NCBI GenBank assembly: GCA_937872175.1
Contig: CALMPI010000052.1
Coordinates: 1-64,000, forward strand
Source of the DNA: an uncultured Flavobacteriales bacterium
Lineage (GTDB): Bacteria > Bacteroidota > Bacteroidia > Flavobacteriales_F > PHOS-HE28
Direction of reading: 5' to 3'
DNA: 64,000 bases
Shown piece after piece: positions 44,416-53,655 of the stretch (positions are counted from its first letter, which is position 1; each line of letters begins with the position of its first letter). The notes under the pieces are model-generated. The model was not told the origin of the DNA. It was given only the letters and a program-made list of their open reading frames with translations, and did no database searches. The position numbers were made by a program, and so were the translations under genes.

Positions 44416-45996
44416 ATGCGCATCCGAACCACCTTCATTGCCTTCGCGCTCGTGATCACCGTCCCGAGCTTGGCCCAGAACTACGACGGATTCAACTACC
44501 AAGCGGTGATCCGCAACGCAGCCGGCGATCCATTGCCCAACCAGGCCGTAGGGGTCCGCGTGCAGATCAACCCAGGCATTGCAGCCGGCTACAGTGAAAC
44601 CCATAGCGTGACCACCGATGCGCGCGGCATCATCAACCTTGTCATCGGTCAAGGTACACCGGAGGTGGGTTCCGTCATCCCCACCTTTTCCGCACTGGAC
44701 TGGACCGGTAGTGTGATGAACTACACCGTGTCCGTGGACATCACCGGGGGCACCGATTATGCAGTTCTGGGTGATGCTGTCTTCAAGGCCGTCCCCTTCG
44801 CCATGCACGCCCTTTCCAGCGGGAGCGGTGGTTCCGGATGGTCGCTCCTGGGCAACGACCTGAGCAACACGAACACGGGCAACGTGGGCATCGGCACCAC
44901 CGTCCCGGAGTCCGCGCTGGACCTGCATGGTGGGAACCTGCGGGTGACGGGTGATGGGTCCTCCGCAGCCATGGACCTCACGCCTTTCAGTCCGTCCGGC
45001 AACGATCCCGGAGCACGCGTGCAAGCGACCGATGATGGTGGGTTCGGTGCGCATCTGGACTTCTTTGCCAAACCGATCGGCGACATCACCAACACCCTTC
45101 AGCACCGGATGCGGATCCAGAGCGATGGCCTTGTGGGCATCGGCACCACTGCCCCCGAGTCCGCGCTGGACCTGCATGGTGGGAACCTGCGGGTGACGGG
45201 TGATGGGCTCTCCGCGGCTTTGGACCTCACGCCTTTCAGTCCGTCCGGCAACGATCCCGGAGCGCGCGTGCAAGCGAGCGATGATGGTGGGTTCGGTGCG
45301 CATCTGGACTTCTTTGTCAAACCGATCGGCAGCCTCACCAATACGCTTGAGAACCGGATGCGGATCGAAAGCAACGGCAACGTGGGCATCGGCACCACCA
45401 CGCCCGAGAGCATGCTGCAAGTGGGCTCATACGGGGGTGCGGTGGACCGGTACATCACCGTGGCCTCGCAGGGGGGCAATACCCAGCGCAGCGGCATCAA
45501 GCTCCGCCACTTCAATACCAGCTACGGGTACACCATCGAGAGCGACGAGCGGATCGCTTCGGAAGGCTTCCATATCCTGGAGCACTTCGCGAACCCCACC
45601 GGGACTTCGGTGATGTACATCCAAAAATTCAGCGGTAACGTGGGCATCGGCACCACCACGCCACAATCCAAGCTCGCGGTGAACGGCAGGATCACCTGCA
45701 AGGAAGTGGAAGTGTCCCTGGTCGGCTTCCCGGATTATGTCTTCGCGAAGGATTACCGCCTGATGCCACTGGCCGAAGTGGAACGGTACATCGCGGCCAA
45801 TGGCCACCTGCCCAACGTGCCCAGCGCCTGCGAGGTGGAGGAGAACGGACTTGGCCTGGGCGAGTTGAACAAGATCCTGCTGGAGAAGGTGGAAGAGCTC
45901 ACGCTGCACTTGATCGAGAAGGACCAAGAGGTGGACGCACTGCAACGTGAAGTGCGCCAGTTGCGCGGTATGATCCTGGAACTCCACGCCAAGTAA
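44416..45996 (+). CDS. secreted fibre-like protein with tail-fibre-type C-terminus
   Basis: This 526-residue protein starts at 44416 with a signal peptide ending VPSLAQ. The shared N-terminal domain (NYDGFNYQAVIRNAAGDPLPNQAVGVR) is followed by two nearly identical 79-codon blocks, each starting GNVGIGTT/VGIGTTxPESALDLHGGNLRV. More [10 protein letters not shown] motifs come next, then the coiled-coil end (HLPNVPSACEVEENGLGLGELNKILLEKVEELTLHLIEKD). It is a paralogue of the protein at 35700 and like it has no S74 domain. The 18-bp palindrome at 44303 precedes it. The next gene starts 7 bases later, so they may form an operon. Confidence 0.85.
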   Translation: MRIRTTFIAFALVITVPSLAQNYDGFNYQAVIRNAAGDPLPNQAVGVRVQINPGIAAGYSETHSVTTDARGIINLVIGQGTPEVGSVIPTFSALDWTGSVMNYTVSVDITGGTDYAVLGDAVFKAVPFAMHALSSGSGGSGWSLLGNDLSNTNTGNVGIGTTVPESALDLHGGNLRVTGDGSSAAMDLTPFSPSGNDPGARVQATDDGGFGAHLDFFAKPIGDITNTLQHRMRIQSDGLVGIGTTAPESALDLHGGNLRVTGDGLSAALDLTPFSPSGNDPGARVQASDDGGFGAHLDFFVKPIGSLTNTLENRMRIESNGNVGIGTTTPESMLQVGSYGGAVDRYITVASQGGNTQRSGIKLRHFNTSYGYTIESDERIASEGFHILEHFANPTGTSVMYIQKFSGNVGIGTTTPQSKLAVNGRITCKEVEVSLVGFPDYVFAKDYRLMPLAEVERYIAANGHLPNVPSACEVEENGLGLGELNKILLEKVEELTLHLIEKDQEVDALQREVRQLRGMILELHAK

Positions 45997-46003
45997 GAAC
46001 ACC

Positions 46004-48547
46004 ATGGTGAAGCTGGACATCACGCCCTCCGCATCCAAGGGCTTGCGCGCCTTGGTGGCCGGCACAGCCATATGCGCACTGCTGTCGCACCCTTGGTCCT
46101 ACGCACTCGGACAATCGGTTGACCGCTACTATTACCTGCAGCCTGCCACCGATGATTTCGAAACGGTGCGACAGGAGATGGAGGCCTACTACGCGAACCG
46201 GGACAAAGGAAAAGGAACCGGCTACAAACAGTGGAAGCGCTGGGAATACACGCAGCGCAGCCGATTGACCCCGGACGGCAAGATCATCAACTCCAGCCAG
46301 AAGAACCTGGAGGAATTCCAGCCCTACCAGGAACTGCTGGACTTCCAACGCGGCCCCTCCTCTGCATTCGGCAACTGGACCTTCATGGGCCCTACTGATG
46401 TGGTGAACGGCCAGAGCGGCTACTCACCCGGCCTTGGGCGCATGAACGTGGTGGGCTTCCATCCTACCGATGTGAACACCCTGTACGTGGGTGCTCCCGC
46501 CGGTGGCCTTTGGCGCAGCACGAACAACGGTCTGTCCTGGACCCCGCTCACCGACGGCTTTCCCAATCTCGGCATTTCCGGCATCGCCGTGGATCCCACC
46601 AACGCGAACACCATCTACATCCTTACCGGAGATGGCGATGGGGGTGTGACCCAATCGCTCGGTGTGTACAAGTCCACCAACAACGGGGCCTCCTGGGCTG
46701 TTGCCGGTCTATCCTGGACCGTGCAGCAATTCGTGCGAGGGTACAAGCTCCTCATTCACCCCACGAACGGGAACATCCTGTTCGCGGCCACCACCCAAGG
46801 CATCTACCGCACCCTCAATGGCGGCAGCTCTTGGACCAACGTGGTCTCCGGATCCTTTCAGGACATCGAGTTCAAACCGGGCGATCCCAGCATCGTCTAC
46901 GCGTCGAGCAATGGGACTTTCCACCGCTCCACGAACACAGGCGGTACATGGACGCAGATCACCGCAGGGATGCCCACCAACGCGAACCGCATCGCCATCG
47001 CGGTCTCACCGGCCATGGCTTCCCAGGTGATGCTGCTTTGCGGACCGGCCACGGGTGTTGGCACCTTCAAAGGCGTATACCGATCCACGGATTCCGGCTT
47101 GAACTTCTCCCTGACCTCCTCCACACCGAACATCCTTGGCGGCAGTGAGACAGGGCAGGATGCACTGGACCAGTCGGGGTACGACCTGGCCTTCGTGGCG
47201 CATCCCACGTACGCTCCACGGACCATGGCCGGTGGGGTGGACATGTGGGTGTCCTTGAACTATGGGGCCAGCTACTCCAACCATTGCCATTGGGCGATCC
47301 CCTTCGGATCGCAACCCGGCACGGACTACGTGCATGCCGACATCCATGATCTGGCCAACAGCCCTCACAGTGATTTCTTCGTGTACTGTGCCAGCGACGG
47401 CGGTTTCTTCTGGAGCCCGGACAATGGCAACAACTGGTACAGCCGGTCCGCAGGCCTCAGTACCACCATGTTCTACCGCATCGCCGATCACGATCCGGAC
47501 CCCGGACTTTACATCGGGGGCACCCAGGACAATGGCTCGACCAAACTCACTGGCGGCAGTACGATCATGACGCAGATGTGGGGCGGGGATGGGATGGATT
47601 GCATCATCCATCCCACGGATCCCATGAAAATGGTCTACTCCGCCCAATCCGGAGCGGTCTATCGCTCGACCGACGGTGGTGCCACATTGTACGGCATCAC
47701 GCCGCCCGGCGTATCAGGCCCCTGGCTCACTCCTTTGTGCATGGACCCCGGTTCGCCTTCCACCCTCTATGGGGGTTGGAACACCCTGTACAAGAGCACG
47801 GATGATGGGGCGAACTGGACGAACCTCGGTGTGCCTTGCTCGGACGAGCTGGTGATCTGCCAGAACGCTCCGGACCGCATCTACTGCTCCAGCGGTAGCA
47901 CCATCAGCACCAGTGCCAACGGTGGCGCTTCATTCACCAACATCAGCGCCGGCCTTTCCGGTCAGTTCATCACCGGCATCGCCGTGAACCCGAACTACCA
48001 GTGGGAGGTCTTCGTGACCGTGGGCAATTTCACCGCTGGCCAGAAGGTGTACTACTCCTCCAATGCCGGTTCCAGCTGGACCAACATCACCGGTTCCCTG
48101 CCCAACATCATTGTGAACTGCATCGGCTATGATGCGAACGTGGGGCTGCCTGATGATCAACTCTATATCGGCACGGATGTCGGGGTGTTCTACCGCGACA
48201 ACACGCTGGGTGATTGGGTGCCTTTCAACACGAACCTGCCCGCTGTGCGCGTGGAGGATATCGAGTTCAACGAGGCCGACGGCACCATCGCCATCGGCAC
48301 CTTCGGACGGGGGATCTGGCGCTCGGAACTCTACGGTTGCCTCACGAGCGTAAGCCTTTCCGGTGCTGCTCCTGGGGGCACCACGCTCAACACAGCCGGG
48401 AACATCACGTCCACGCAAACCATCACCACCGGTCCGGGGCAGGATGTCACTTACAAAGGCGGGCATACGATCCTGATGTCACCGCCGTTCAAGGTCCACA
48501 ATGGTTCAACCTTCCATGGAACCATAAACGGCTGCGGACCGGATTGA
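46004..48547 (+). CDS. secreted BNR/Asp-box beta-propeller protein (sortilin-like)
   Basis: This 847-residue protein has a signal sequence near residues 14-36 (ending YALGQ), a charged linker, and a long beta-propeller region with at least ten Asp-box motifs (STNNGLSW, STNNGASW, TLNGGSSW, STNTGGTW, STDSGLNF, SPDNGNNW, STDGGATL, STDDGANW, SANGGASF, SNAGSSW). This is the VPS10/sialidase-like BNR layout common in Bacteroidota secreted proteins. The end (TITTGPGQDVTYKGGHTILMSPPFKVHNGSTF) is the small beta domain also seen in the protease at 37732. No glycosidase active-site set was found, so it is probably a binding or scaffold protein. Confidence 0.87.
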   Translation: MVKLDITPSASKGLRALVAGTAICALLSHPWSYALGQSVDRYYYLQPATDDFETVRQEMEAYYANRDKGKGTGYKQWKRWEYTQRSRLTPDGKIINSSQKNLEEFQPYQELLDFQRGPSSAFGNWTFMGPTDVVNGQSGYSPGLGRMNVVGFHPTDVNTLYVGAPAGGLWRSTNNGLSWTPLTDGFPNLGISGIAVDPTNANTIYILTGDGDGGVTQSLGVYKSTNNGASWAVAGLSWTVQQFVRGYKLLIHPTNGNILFAATTQGIYRTLNGGSSWTNVVSGSFQDIEFKPGDPSIVYASSNGTFHRSTNTGGTWTQITAGMPTNANRIAIAVSPAMASQVMLLCGPATGVGTFKGVYRSTDSGLNFSLTSSTPNILGGSETGQDALDQSGYDLAFVAHPTYAPRTMAGGVDMWVSLNYGASYSNHCHWAIPFGSQPGTDYVHADIHDLANSPHSDFFVYCASDGGFFWSPDNGNNWYSRSAGLSTTMFYRIADHDPDPGLYIGGTQDNGSTKLTGGSTIMTQMWGGDGMDCIIHPTDPMKMVYSAQSGAVYRSTDGGATLYGITPPGVSGPWLTPLCMDPGSPSTLYGGWNTLYKSTDDGANWTNLGVPCSDELVICQNAPDRIYCSSGSTISTSANGGASFTNISAGLSGQFITGIAVNPNYQWEVFVTVGNFTAGQKVYYSSNAGSSWTNITGSLPNIIVNCIGYDANVGLPDDQLYIGTDVGVFYRDNTLGDWVPFNTNLPAVRVEDIEFNEADGTIAIGTFGRGIWRSELYGCLTSVSLSGAAPGGTTLNTAGNITSTQTITTGPGQDVTYKGGHTILMSPPFKVHNGSTFHGTINGCGPD

Positions 48548-48607
48548 TCCCCTCTGCCCCACCGAGACGAATGCGCGGATCATCGAACCGAAAGCGATAC
48601 GACCCCC

Positions 48608-49576
48608 ATGTCAAGCCCTTTCACATCCCTTCTTGTCCGCACTACGTTGTGCGCTTTGGCTTTCTGTTGTGCCAAGCGGCTGTTCCCCCAAACCCTCGTC
48701 TCGTCCGGCGGTGGCACCGGTAACATCCCCGGCGGCTCGGCCAGCTGGTCCGTGGGTGAGGGGGTCATCGGCACAGGCACGGTATCCGGCGGCATCATCA
48801 CACAAGGCTTCCAGCAGCCCGCTACGTTGAAGCTGCGCTTGAACCTCTCGGCCTTCCTGGAGGGGCCCTATGTGACCTCCACCGGCTTGATGAACGATGC
48901 GCTCCGCAGCAACGGCATCCTCCCCCTCAGCGAACCGTACAGTGCGCTCGGCTACGCGTTCGAAGGCGGCGGTGGGGAGACGACCACCGCACCTGTCCTG
49001 GCCATCATCGGCAACGATGCCATCGTGGACTGGGTGGTCGTGGAATTGCGCGGCACGGGCAACACCGCACTGGTGCTCGAGTCGCGCAGCGGTCTGCTGC
49101 AGCGGGATGGGGATGTGGTCGGCATGGATGGCACCTCGGCCCTGGCCTTCGACCAGCCAGCGGGCAACTACCACGTGGTGGTGCGCCATCGCAACCACCT
49201 CGCGTGCATGACGCTCGATCCCGTGGCCATGAACAGTGCGCCGGTAAGCGTGGACCTGACGGATGCCGCCACCATCACCTTCGGCACGAACGCCCGCAAG
49301 AACATCACCGGCACCTTCCCCGCGCTGGTCCTCTGGGCCGGCGATGTCACCTTCAACGGCCAGGTGAAGTACGCCGGTGGCGGCAATGACCGGGATCCCA
49401 TCCTGGTGCGCATCGGCGGCACGGTGCCCACCAACACCGCCAACGGCTACTATCCCGAGGACGTGAACCTCAACGGCCAGGTGAAGTACGCCGGCAGCGC
49501 CAACGACCGCGACCCCATCCTGGTGAACATCGGCGGCACGGTGCCCACCAACACGCGGACTGAGCAGCTGCCCTGA
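48608..49576 (+). CDS. short secreted protein carrying only an N-terminal SxGE motif and the dockerin-like module
   Basis: This 322-residue protein has a signal peptide (MSSPFTSLLVRTTLCALAFC) and then TLVSSGGGTGNIPGGSASWSVGEGVIGT...ITQGFQQP. The rest is the recurring module from about 48835. Its DNA from about 48899 to 49241 looks identical to 60016-60352 in the protein at 59740, and its last part matches copies 1 and 3. It may be an adaptor or a donor of module DNA. It is the last plus-strand gene before the second kinase pair, with which it is convergent. Confidence 0.85.
   Translation: MSSPFTSLLVRTTLCALAFCCAKRLFPQTLVSSGGGTGNIPGGSASWSVGEGVIGTGTVSGGIITQGFQQPATLKLRLNLSAFLEGPYVTSTGLMNDALRSNGILPLSEPYSALGYAFEGGGGETTTAPVLAIIGNDAIVDWVVVELRGTGNTALVLESRSGLLQRDGDVVGMDGTSALAFDQPAGNYHVVVRHRNHLACMTLDPVAMNSAPVSVDLTDAATITFGTNARKNITGTFPALVLWAGDVTFNGQVKYAGGGNDRDPILVRIGGTVPTNTANGYYPEDVNLNGQVKYAGSANDRDPILVNIGGTVPTNTRTEQLP
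48835..49573 (+). repeat. dockerin-like C-terminal module, copy 5
   Basis: A mosaic: the front half matches copy 6 (59944-60690) and the last 270 bases match copies 1 and 3. It ends TNTRTEQLP. Confidence 0.9.
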
Positions 49577-49654
49577 ACGAACAGCCTCGACGGGATAACG
49601 GGTAAGGCCCGGCGAAGAGCATGCGCGGCTCCTGAAAGGGGGCCGTTCGTGCGT

Positions 49655-50293
49655 TCAGACCAGTCCCTCTTGCATGGCCACCTTCACTGCGGCAACCACG
49701 GAATCAACGTGCAGCTTCTGGTAGATGTGCGTGACGTGGGTGTTCACCGTCGCATAGCTGATGTCGCAGCGCGTGGCGATGGCCTTGTAGCCCAGACCAT
49801 CCACGAGCAATCCCAGGATCTCCTGCTCGCGTGGGGTCAGGTGGAAGTCTGCAGACACACCGATCCTGCTGGAACGTACCCCCACCAGTTGCAGCACCTT
49901 CCGAGCGATCGTCGGGGTCATCGGGGCGCCCCCGCCATCCACTTCACGAATGCTCTCGATCAGTCGTTCGGGTGTGGTCTGCTTGAGCAGGTAGCCATCG
50001 GCACCCGCCACGATGGAGGCGAAGAGCCGCTCGTTGTCCTCCAGCACGGTCTGCATCAGGATCTTCACGTCCTTGAACTGTTTGCGCAGCAGGGTCACGC
50101 CCTCCACACCATCCACGTGCGGCATGTCGATGTCCATGAGGATCACGCGCGGAGCACATTCCACCACGTTCTTCACTACGTTCCGGCAATCCGGAAAAGC
50201 ACCCACACAGGTCATGCCGTCCGTGGCATCGATCAGCATGCGCAGACTTTCCCTGCGCTGCGTATGATCATCGAATACGGCCACGCGGAGCAT
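49655..50293 (-). CDS. NarL/LuxR-type response regulator 2
   Basis: This 212-residue regulator has a receiver with D8-D9, the phospho-acceptor D54 (ILMDIDMPHVDG) and YLLKQTTPERL, and a LuxR-type helix-turn-helix at about 145-205 (LTPREQEILGLLVDGLGYKAIATRCDISYATVNTHVTHIYQKL). It is a close paralogue of the regulator at 31783. It starts 35 bases after its kinase ends. An 18-bp palindrome (50328-50345) overlaps the kinase stop and lies just upstream of its start, so it may regulate itself. Confidence 0.92.
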   Translation of the reverse strand: MLRVAVFDDHTQRRESLRMLIDATDGMTCVGAFPDCRNVVKNVVECAPRVILMDIDMPHVDGVEGVTLLRKQFKDVKILMQTVLEDNERLFASIVAGADGYLLKQTTPERLIESIREVDGGGAPMTPTIARKVLQLVGVRSSRIGVSADFHLTPREQEILGLLVDGLGYKAIATRCDISYATVNTHVTHIYQKLHVDSVVAAVKVAMQEGLV

Positions 50294-50327
50294 GGGACGA
50301 AAGTAGGGTCGCTACGCACCCCCGTTC

Positions 50328-50345
50328 CTCATTGTATCCAATGAG
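50328..50345. promoter_or_regulatory. 18-bp near-palindrome, site B of a putative regulon
   Basis: CTCATTGTATCCAATGAG matches site A at 13 of the 16 arm positions. It sits at the kinase/regulator junction, 35 bases before the regulator start at 50293, and overlaps the kinase stop codon. Confidence 0.5.
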
Positions 50346-53300
50346 ATGCACCCGTACGCACCAGGTCCCGCGACAGGAATGCAACAGTGGTACCCTCCCC
50401 CGGAAGCGAGGTGATGGTGCATACACCGCCCGCATCGGCCGCTCGCTTCCGCATGTTGTCCAGGCCGTTCCCCCCAAGTCCATTCCCCAGCATGGCATGC
50501 GGATCGAAGCCGCGCCCATCATCGGTCACCATCAGCCTGAAGCCTTTATCGACCGTGGTGATGCGCACCGTGATCGTGGTGCATTCGGCGTATTTCACCG
50601 CGTTGTTCACCGCCTCCTTGTAGAGCAGGTAGATGTTCTTTCGCTGGCCCATGTCCATTCGCCCGGCGAGCAACGCTGCATCCACGTCGAAATCGAGAGC
50701 GACACCGCGTGCCTCGCAGATCTGCGTCGCATAGCTCTGCATCCGTTCCGCCATGTCCGCCATGCTGTCCTTGGCCGCATTCACGGTCCACACGATGTCG
50801 TTCATGGACTCCATGGCACTGGTGGTGCCCTCACTGATCCGCTCGAGCAGTCGCCCGCTCTCCGGACTGATGGCCGCGATCTTCTTCTTCGCCACCGCAC
50901 CGTACAGCGCCACGCTGCTCAAGGTGCTGCCGATCTCATCGTGCAGATCCCGTGCGATGTGCTCCCTGAGGCGCACCACGCGCAGTTGCTGCTGCAAGCG
51001 CAGGCGGTGCGCGGTGTACAGGAGGGCCAGGATGAGCACCAGCGCCGCACCGCGCGCCAACCAGGTGCCCCACCACGGCGGGGTCACGATCAGGAGCAAT
51101 GAGGCGCCCTTGCCGTCGCGCAGCCCTGCACTGTTGCTCCCTTCCACCACGAAGGTGTATGAACCCGGATCAAGGTTGGTGAAGGTGGCCTCGTAGCGCG
51201 TGCCCGAATCTATCCACCCTTCGGTGTATCCCTCCAGGCGATATCTGAACCTGTTGCGCTGCGGAGCGGTATGGTCCATGAGCGCGAACCGGATGGTGAC
51301 CAGCGGCTCGTCATAGGGTACCGTGAGCGTATAGGATGATGCGTGCGCGCTATCCCACAAGGCATGCATGGGCAGATCCCGTGAGGCCAGCCGAACACCG
51401 GTAAGAACGGTCGGTGCGGCCACATCATCCTCCTTCAGATCACCCGGCATGAAACGGGTGCCACCATCCATGCCATCGAAGAACAGGGAACCATCGAGCA
51501 TCGGGACCGCACCGTAGCGGTTGAACTCATTGCCGGCGATCCCGTCCGCTTGCGTGAAGGTGCGCACGGCGCCGCTCGCAGGATCGAAGCGGCAAAGCCC
51601 GTTGTTGGTGGCCACCCATAGCCGCCCGTCGGCACCCGGAAGAATGCTGTAGACCACATTGTTCGGCAGGCCCTGGCGGGTGGTGTAGCGCTCGCACTGC
51701 CCGCTCTCCTTGTCGAACCGGACCATGCCCTTGCCCTCCGTGCCCAGCCAGAGGAAGCGCTCCGGCTGTTCCGGATCAGGGCACAGGCTGAAGAGCAGAT
51801 CGTGCGGAATGGAAGTGGGATCCCTGGGGTCGTGCTGGAACACGCGCCAGTTCCCTGTGCCTGGATCGAGTGCGAGCAAGCCCTCGATCGTGGCCATCCA
51901 GATCACGCCGTCCGGGGCGATGGACCACTGCGAGATGGGCCAGTACTTGCTCAGCAGGAAATCGACCGGGAACTGATAGCGACCGGTCACTGCCATCCGA
52001 CGGGTATCGATGCGCAAGAGTCCGTTCCGCACATTGGAAGGTCCTCCGTCGGTGGCGGTCGTCACCCAGATCTCATCGCCCCGCCCATGCAGCACACGGT
52101 TCGGCGTTTCCTTCAGATCGATGCCGGTGGCTCGATACTTCGTCCCCGCAGCATCGATGTAGCACAGATACCGCGGCTCCAGATCTCCGCGCGTGAGCAG
52201 GCCCCAGGTGCGTCCCTGCGAATCGGTGGCGGCACCTTCCCAGTTGCGTTCACCGGCTGGCGTGCCGAAACCGTTGCGCTCGGGTTCGTGGGGCGATGGA
52301 TACGGCAGCAGTCCCAAGCGGTGCCGCGTCATGGCGAACTGCCGGCACCCGAGCACCTCGTACTGGTCCACGTAATAGCCCACGATCGGGTCGGCCGGCC
52401 GCGTGCTGAACCGCGTGCTGTTCCGCCCAAGCTTCAGCATGCCGAAGCCCTTGGTGCCACCCCAGATGTTCCCCTGCCGGTCCTTGCAGCTGAAGAAGAC
52501 GGTCTGCATGTGCGCGTACACGTCCTGTTCGTCGGCCGTGAAGGTGAAGTGCTCCAATGCTCCCGTTCCCAGGTCAAGGCCGCGCACCACCCCATCGTCA
52601 CAGCGGTACCACAAGCGGTCGGCCTCATCCACCAGCTGCATCTCCATGAGCCTGGGTAGTGCGGGCACAGGCAGGCTGTCCAGCACTTCGCCCGTGGCGG
52701 TGGCGATGCGCAGAAAGTGCCCCGGTAAGCCGAGCACGAGCTCACCTTCCTGCTCCCGATGCAGCAGTTGGTGCGGCTCCAATTCACCCACCGCTGATAG
52801 CGTGGGGCGTGGCAGAGCGCGGTCCGGTATGGTCCGGGGTTCGGTGGCTTGCAATGGGATCGCCAGGAGCCGGTCATCGGTCACCGCCCAGAGCAGATCC
52901 TTGCTGAAGGTGAAGGTGCTGATGCCCACTGGCAGCCCGGCGCGCGGATGTATCGCCGCCGCAGGACGCAGGGTAAGAGGATCCTGCCGATCGACCACCA
53001 CCACGCACAGATCCCGATAACCGGAAACGCACCAGATGTTCCCATCGGGCGCCTCTTCGATATGGGTGAGCGCGTCGTAAGCCGTTCGTGGCACATCCGG
53101 CCCCATGCGCACGTGCTCGAAAACGCCTTTGCGCGGATCGTAGCGATCCAGCCCCACACCGAAGACGGCCACCCAGATGAAGCCCTGCTCATCCTCGTAG
53201 AGCAGGTTCGTATGGTCGCCCGCGATGCTCGTGCTGTCGTTCGCATCGTGCTTGAAGATGGTGAAGGCATAACCATCGCTGCGGGCAAGGCCGTCCTTGG

Positions 53301-53484
53301 TGGTGCACCATAGGTAGCCCTGCCGGTCCTGCAGGATGTCCTGCACCATGCCCTGCGGCAGGCCATCCGCGGTGGTGATGCGGTCCAGCGCGAACTGCCT
53401 GACGACCTCCTGCGCCGCCGCGCGCGGGACGATCAGAAGTCCGATCAGCCATGGGAGGAAAGCAGGGCGAAGCAAGGCGAGCAT
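50329..53484 (-). CDS. beta-propeller sensor histidine kinase 2
   Basis: This 1051-residue kinase has a signal peptide ending RAAAQ, a periplasmic beta-propeller region (about 30-720; [33 protein letters not shown] and later [30 protein letters not shown]), and a Y_Y_Y domain ([19 protein letters not shown]). A membrane helix, HisKA_3 with H848 ([13 protein letters not shown]) and an ATPase domain with NNAVKYA, DDGRGFD and GGNGLDNM follow. It is a paralogue of the kinase at 32480-35551 with the same gene order. It should signal to the regulator 35 bases downstream. Site C of the palindrome lies 45 bases before its start. Confidence 0.93.
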   Translation of the reverse strand: MLALLRPAFLPWLIGLLIVPRAAAQEVVRQFALDRITTADGLPQGMVQDILQDRQGYLWCTTKDGLARSDGYAFTIFKHDANDSTSIAGDHTNLLYEDEQGFIWVAVFGVGLDRYDPRKGVFEHVRMGPDVPRTAYDALTHIEEAPDGNIWCVSGYRDLCVVVVDRQDPLTLRPAAAIHPRAGLPVGISTFTFSKDLLWAVTDDRLLAIPLQATEPRTIPDRALPRPTLSAVGELEPHQLLHREQEGELVLGLPGHFLRIATATGEVLDSLPVPALPRLMEMQLVDEADRLWYRCDDGVVRGLDLGTGALEHFTFTADEQDVYAHMQTVFFSCKDRQGNIWGGTKGFGMLKLGRNSTRFSTRPADPIVGYYVDQYEVLGCRQFAMTRHRLGLLPYPSPHEPERNGFGTPAGERNWEGAATDSQGRTWGLLTRGDLEPRYLCYIDAAGTKYRATGIDLKETPNRVLHGRGDEIWVTTATDGGPSNVRNGLLRIDTRRMAVTGRYQFPVDFLLSKYWPISQWSIAPDGVIWMATIEGLLALDPGTGNWRVFQHDPRDPTSIPHDLLFSLCPDPEQPERFLWLGTEGKGMVRFDKESGQCERYTTRQGLPNNVVYSILPGADGRLWVATNNGLCRFDPASGAVRTFTQADGIAGNEFNRYGAVPMLDGSLFFDGMDGGTRFMPGDLKEDDVAAPTVLTGVRLASRDLPMHALWDSAHASSYTLTVPYDEPLVTIRFALMDHTAPQRNRFRYRLEGYTEGWIDSGTRYEATFTNLDPGSYTFVVEGSNSAGLRDGKGASLLLIVTPPWWGTWLARGAALVLILALLYTAHRLRLQQQLRVVRLREHIARDLHDEIGSTLSSVALYGAVAKKKIAAISPESGRLLERISEGTTSAMESMNDIVWTVNAAKDSMADMAERMQSYATQICEARGVALDFDVDAALLAGRMDMGQRKNIYLLYKEAVNNAVKYAECTTITVRITTVDKGFRLMVTDDGRGFDPHAMLGNGLGGNGLDNMRKRAADAGGVCTITSLPGEGTTVAFLSRDLVRTGASHWIQ

Positions 53485-53528
53485 CGGATGCTCACGAAAA
53501 TAGGCCTCCTGCAGGAAAATGGCCGGAT

Positions 53529-53546
53529 ATCATTAGACCCAATGAT
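53529..53546. promoter_or_regulatory. 18-bp near-palindrome, site C of a putative regulon
   Basis: ATCATTAGACCCAATGAT differs from site A by one arm base and the spacer. It lies in the divergent gap, 45 bases before the kinase start (53484) and 110 bases before the fibre gene start (53656), so it could control both. Confidence 0.6.
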
Positions 53547-53655
53547 TGCGCCTCACCGGAGATCAAAGGTGCTTTGTCATGCTGGATCGCTGAAGGCCGA
53601 CCATATCCAGGTGATCAAGCGATCGAGCAACGAACAACACGACAAGCGCATTCCC

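Noticed and set aside
49578-49649. Long-range hairpin CGAACAGCC/GGCCGTTCG as terminator between convergent genes
   Set aside because: The arms have a mismatch and a loop over 50 bases, too weak to support.
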